From contig NC_088100.1 of the NCBI RefSeq assembly GCF_036370855.1, forward strand, positions 108,420,387 to 108,484,386: a stretch of 64,000 nucleotides of DNA. Reading direction: 5' to 3'. Positions 63,106-64,000 of the stretch are shown piece after piece (position 1 is the first letter of the stretch; every line of letters begins with the position of its first letter). Below the pieces are notes generated by a model. It was not told the origin of the DNA, ran no database searches, and was given only the letters and a program-made list of their open reading frames with translations. The stretch comes from Dromaius novaehollandiae (Eukaryota > Chordata > Aves > Casuariiformes > Dromaiidae). The translations under genes and the position numbers were made by a program.

Positions 63106-63948
63106 CATGACTTCAGTAACAGCTGAATGTGAATGAGCTTGATGAACTCCCAAAAGGTCACTTTCCAGGACAACCCATTGTCTTTGACTGTTGATCAGCT
63201 CTTTGTCCATTTTCCAATTCTTAAACCAGGGCCTATCTTCTTTAGTTTTACTTCTATGTTCTCATGTTACACAGGAATTACTGCATCGGTTACTTGTAAA
63301 TTGAGGTTGATTAGCAATATCAGATTTTTCTTGTCTAGAAAATCAGATATACGAATAAAATTATAAGTTGCTCTGGTATTGTCTATTTGAATAAGTCTAA
63401 GTTAACTGTTATTCTATTTTCCATTTGTTCTAAGGTCTTAAATAAAGTAATAACAAAGTCTTGTCAATGGCTGAAATTAGCTCAGCAAATATGAAACCTC
63501 TAAAAACATTAAACTGACAGGCATTTTTTCAGATGCAGGCTACAACATAAATGATCTTTTTACTGGATTTCAAACATTTTCATACCAAGAATTCTATGTT
63601 CACATTTCAGGAATGAATCTTTTTTTCTTCTGCATATTCTATCACTGAAGATGATCCCTTGGATCCTAAAAGCTCAGAATTCATTAACAATTTCTGTATC
63701 ATCCGCATTTCTCCTGCTGCTACACCTTGCACACTCTAGCTTCCACACAACTTACATGTATCTATCTTATTTTGTTAAAAATGAGCCTTCACATTCTTGT
63801 GACCTTATTCCTGGGGGTATTTTTAGCTTTTTCATTTTTCTGTTCATTTGTAGTTTAACTGCAGACTGGAAAAGGTAAAGCGGGAAGTTTGGAACTGTAT
63901 TATGTTATTTTTTATTGCACAATAACCTGGATATAACACAGATATTAC

Positions 63949-64000
63949 CTGTATTATCTTCATAGGGAAGGAAAAGAGCTAGAATAGGCTGACCATTCTT
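63949..64000 (-). CDS. Coding exon (partial, 5'-most visible) of unrecognised minus-strand gene
   Basis: This is the most upstream visible exon of the minus-strand gene, cut by the right edge of the window. Reading leftward it is open for 17 codons (KNGQPILALF then LPYEDNT) plus one base. It ends at a good donor, ACAG|GTAATATC, with the GT at 63948-63947. The leftover G joins the first two bases (TT) of the next exon to make a Val codon, and the text then runs on smoothly as a Tyr/Val-rich stretch (VVFTVYHC). Phase agreement across this junction and the four that follow is the main evidence. The acceptor and any earlier exons lie outside the window, so the protein start is unknown. Confidence 0.7.

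Larger units (their letters stand above)
61679..63948 (-). other. Intron of the minus-strand gene, about 2.3 kb
   Basis: Bounded by the donor at 63948-63947 and the weaker acceptor at 61680-61679. It contains a long degraded CR1-type LINE fragment (62337-62940), a nine-base G run (62688-62696) and a CA/TG microsatellite (63024-63105). No other exon was seen. Confidence 0.6.

Overview
This is eukaryotic, vertebrate nuclear DNA. The sequence is mostly non-coding, AT-leaning and intron-like, with one strong CpG island, GT-AG splice sites, microsatellites and old interspersed repeats. The repeats are degraded CR1-type LINE pieces, a MIR-like CORE-SINE and several short old families that I know from turtle, crocodilian and bird genomes. 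Few of them look young. This points to a sauropsid, most likely a bird; the species cannot be read from the sequence. There are no bacterial or phage genes, no CRISPR array, and I found no tRNA or rRNA gene.

Layout. Positions 1-3690 hold no exon I can support. About 3700-4760 is a CpG island with G/C skew diverging around a central AT-rich pocket, as expected of a divergent promoter. About 4690-5650 is a one-sided pyrimidine-rich stretch. From about 5.7 to 45 kb I see no convincing exon. This interval holds old repeats, simple repeats, a GC-rich patch near 27 kb, a pyrimidine-rich block at 28.9-30.1 kb, and two direct copies of a roughly 150-base sequence at 19.74 and 20.57 kb.

The only protein-coding gene I can reconstruct is on the minus strand at the right end. 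Six consecutive exons (63949-64000 partial, 61609-61678, 60449-60665, 58613-58766, 47802-47917, 46353-46577) join with GT-AG sites and matching codon phases into one frame of 277 residues ending in TGA. The 5' part lies beyond the right edge. The protein looks soluble, rich in Tyr, Pro, His and Gln, and resembles small microtubule-associated ciliary or sperm-tail proteins in flavour. I do not recognise it with certainty. A sperm microtubule inner protein of the SPMIP7/SPATA48 type lying upstream of the IKZF1 promoter is a testable guess, raised as a finding and not used as a label.

The reading was done by eye. Exons of UTR type, lncRNAs and enhancers in the 40 kb between the CpG island and the gene would be invisible to me.
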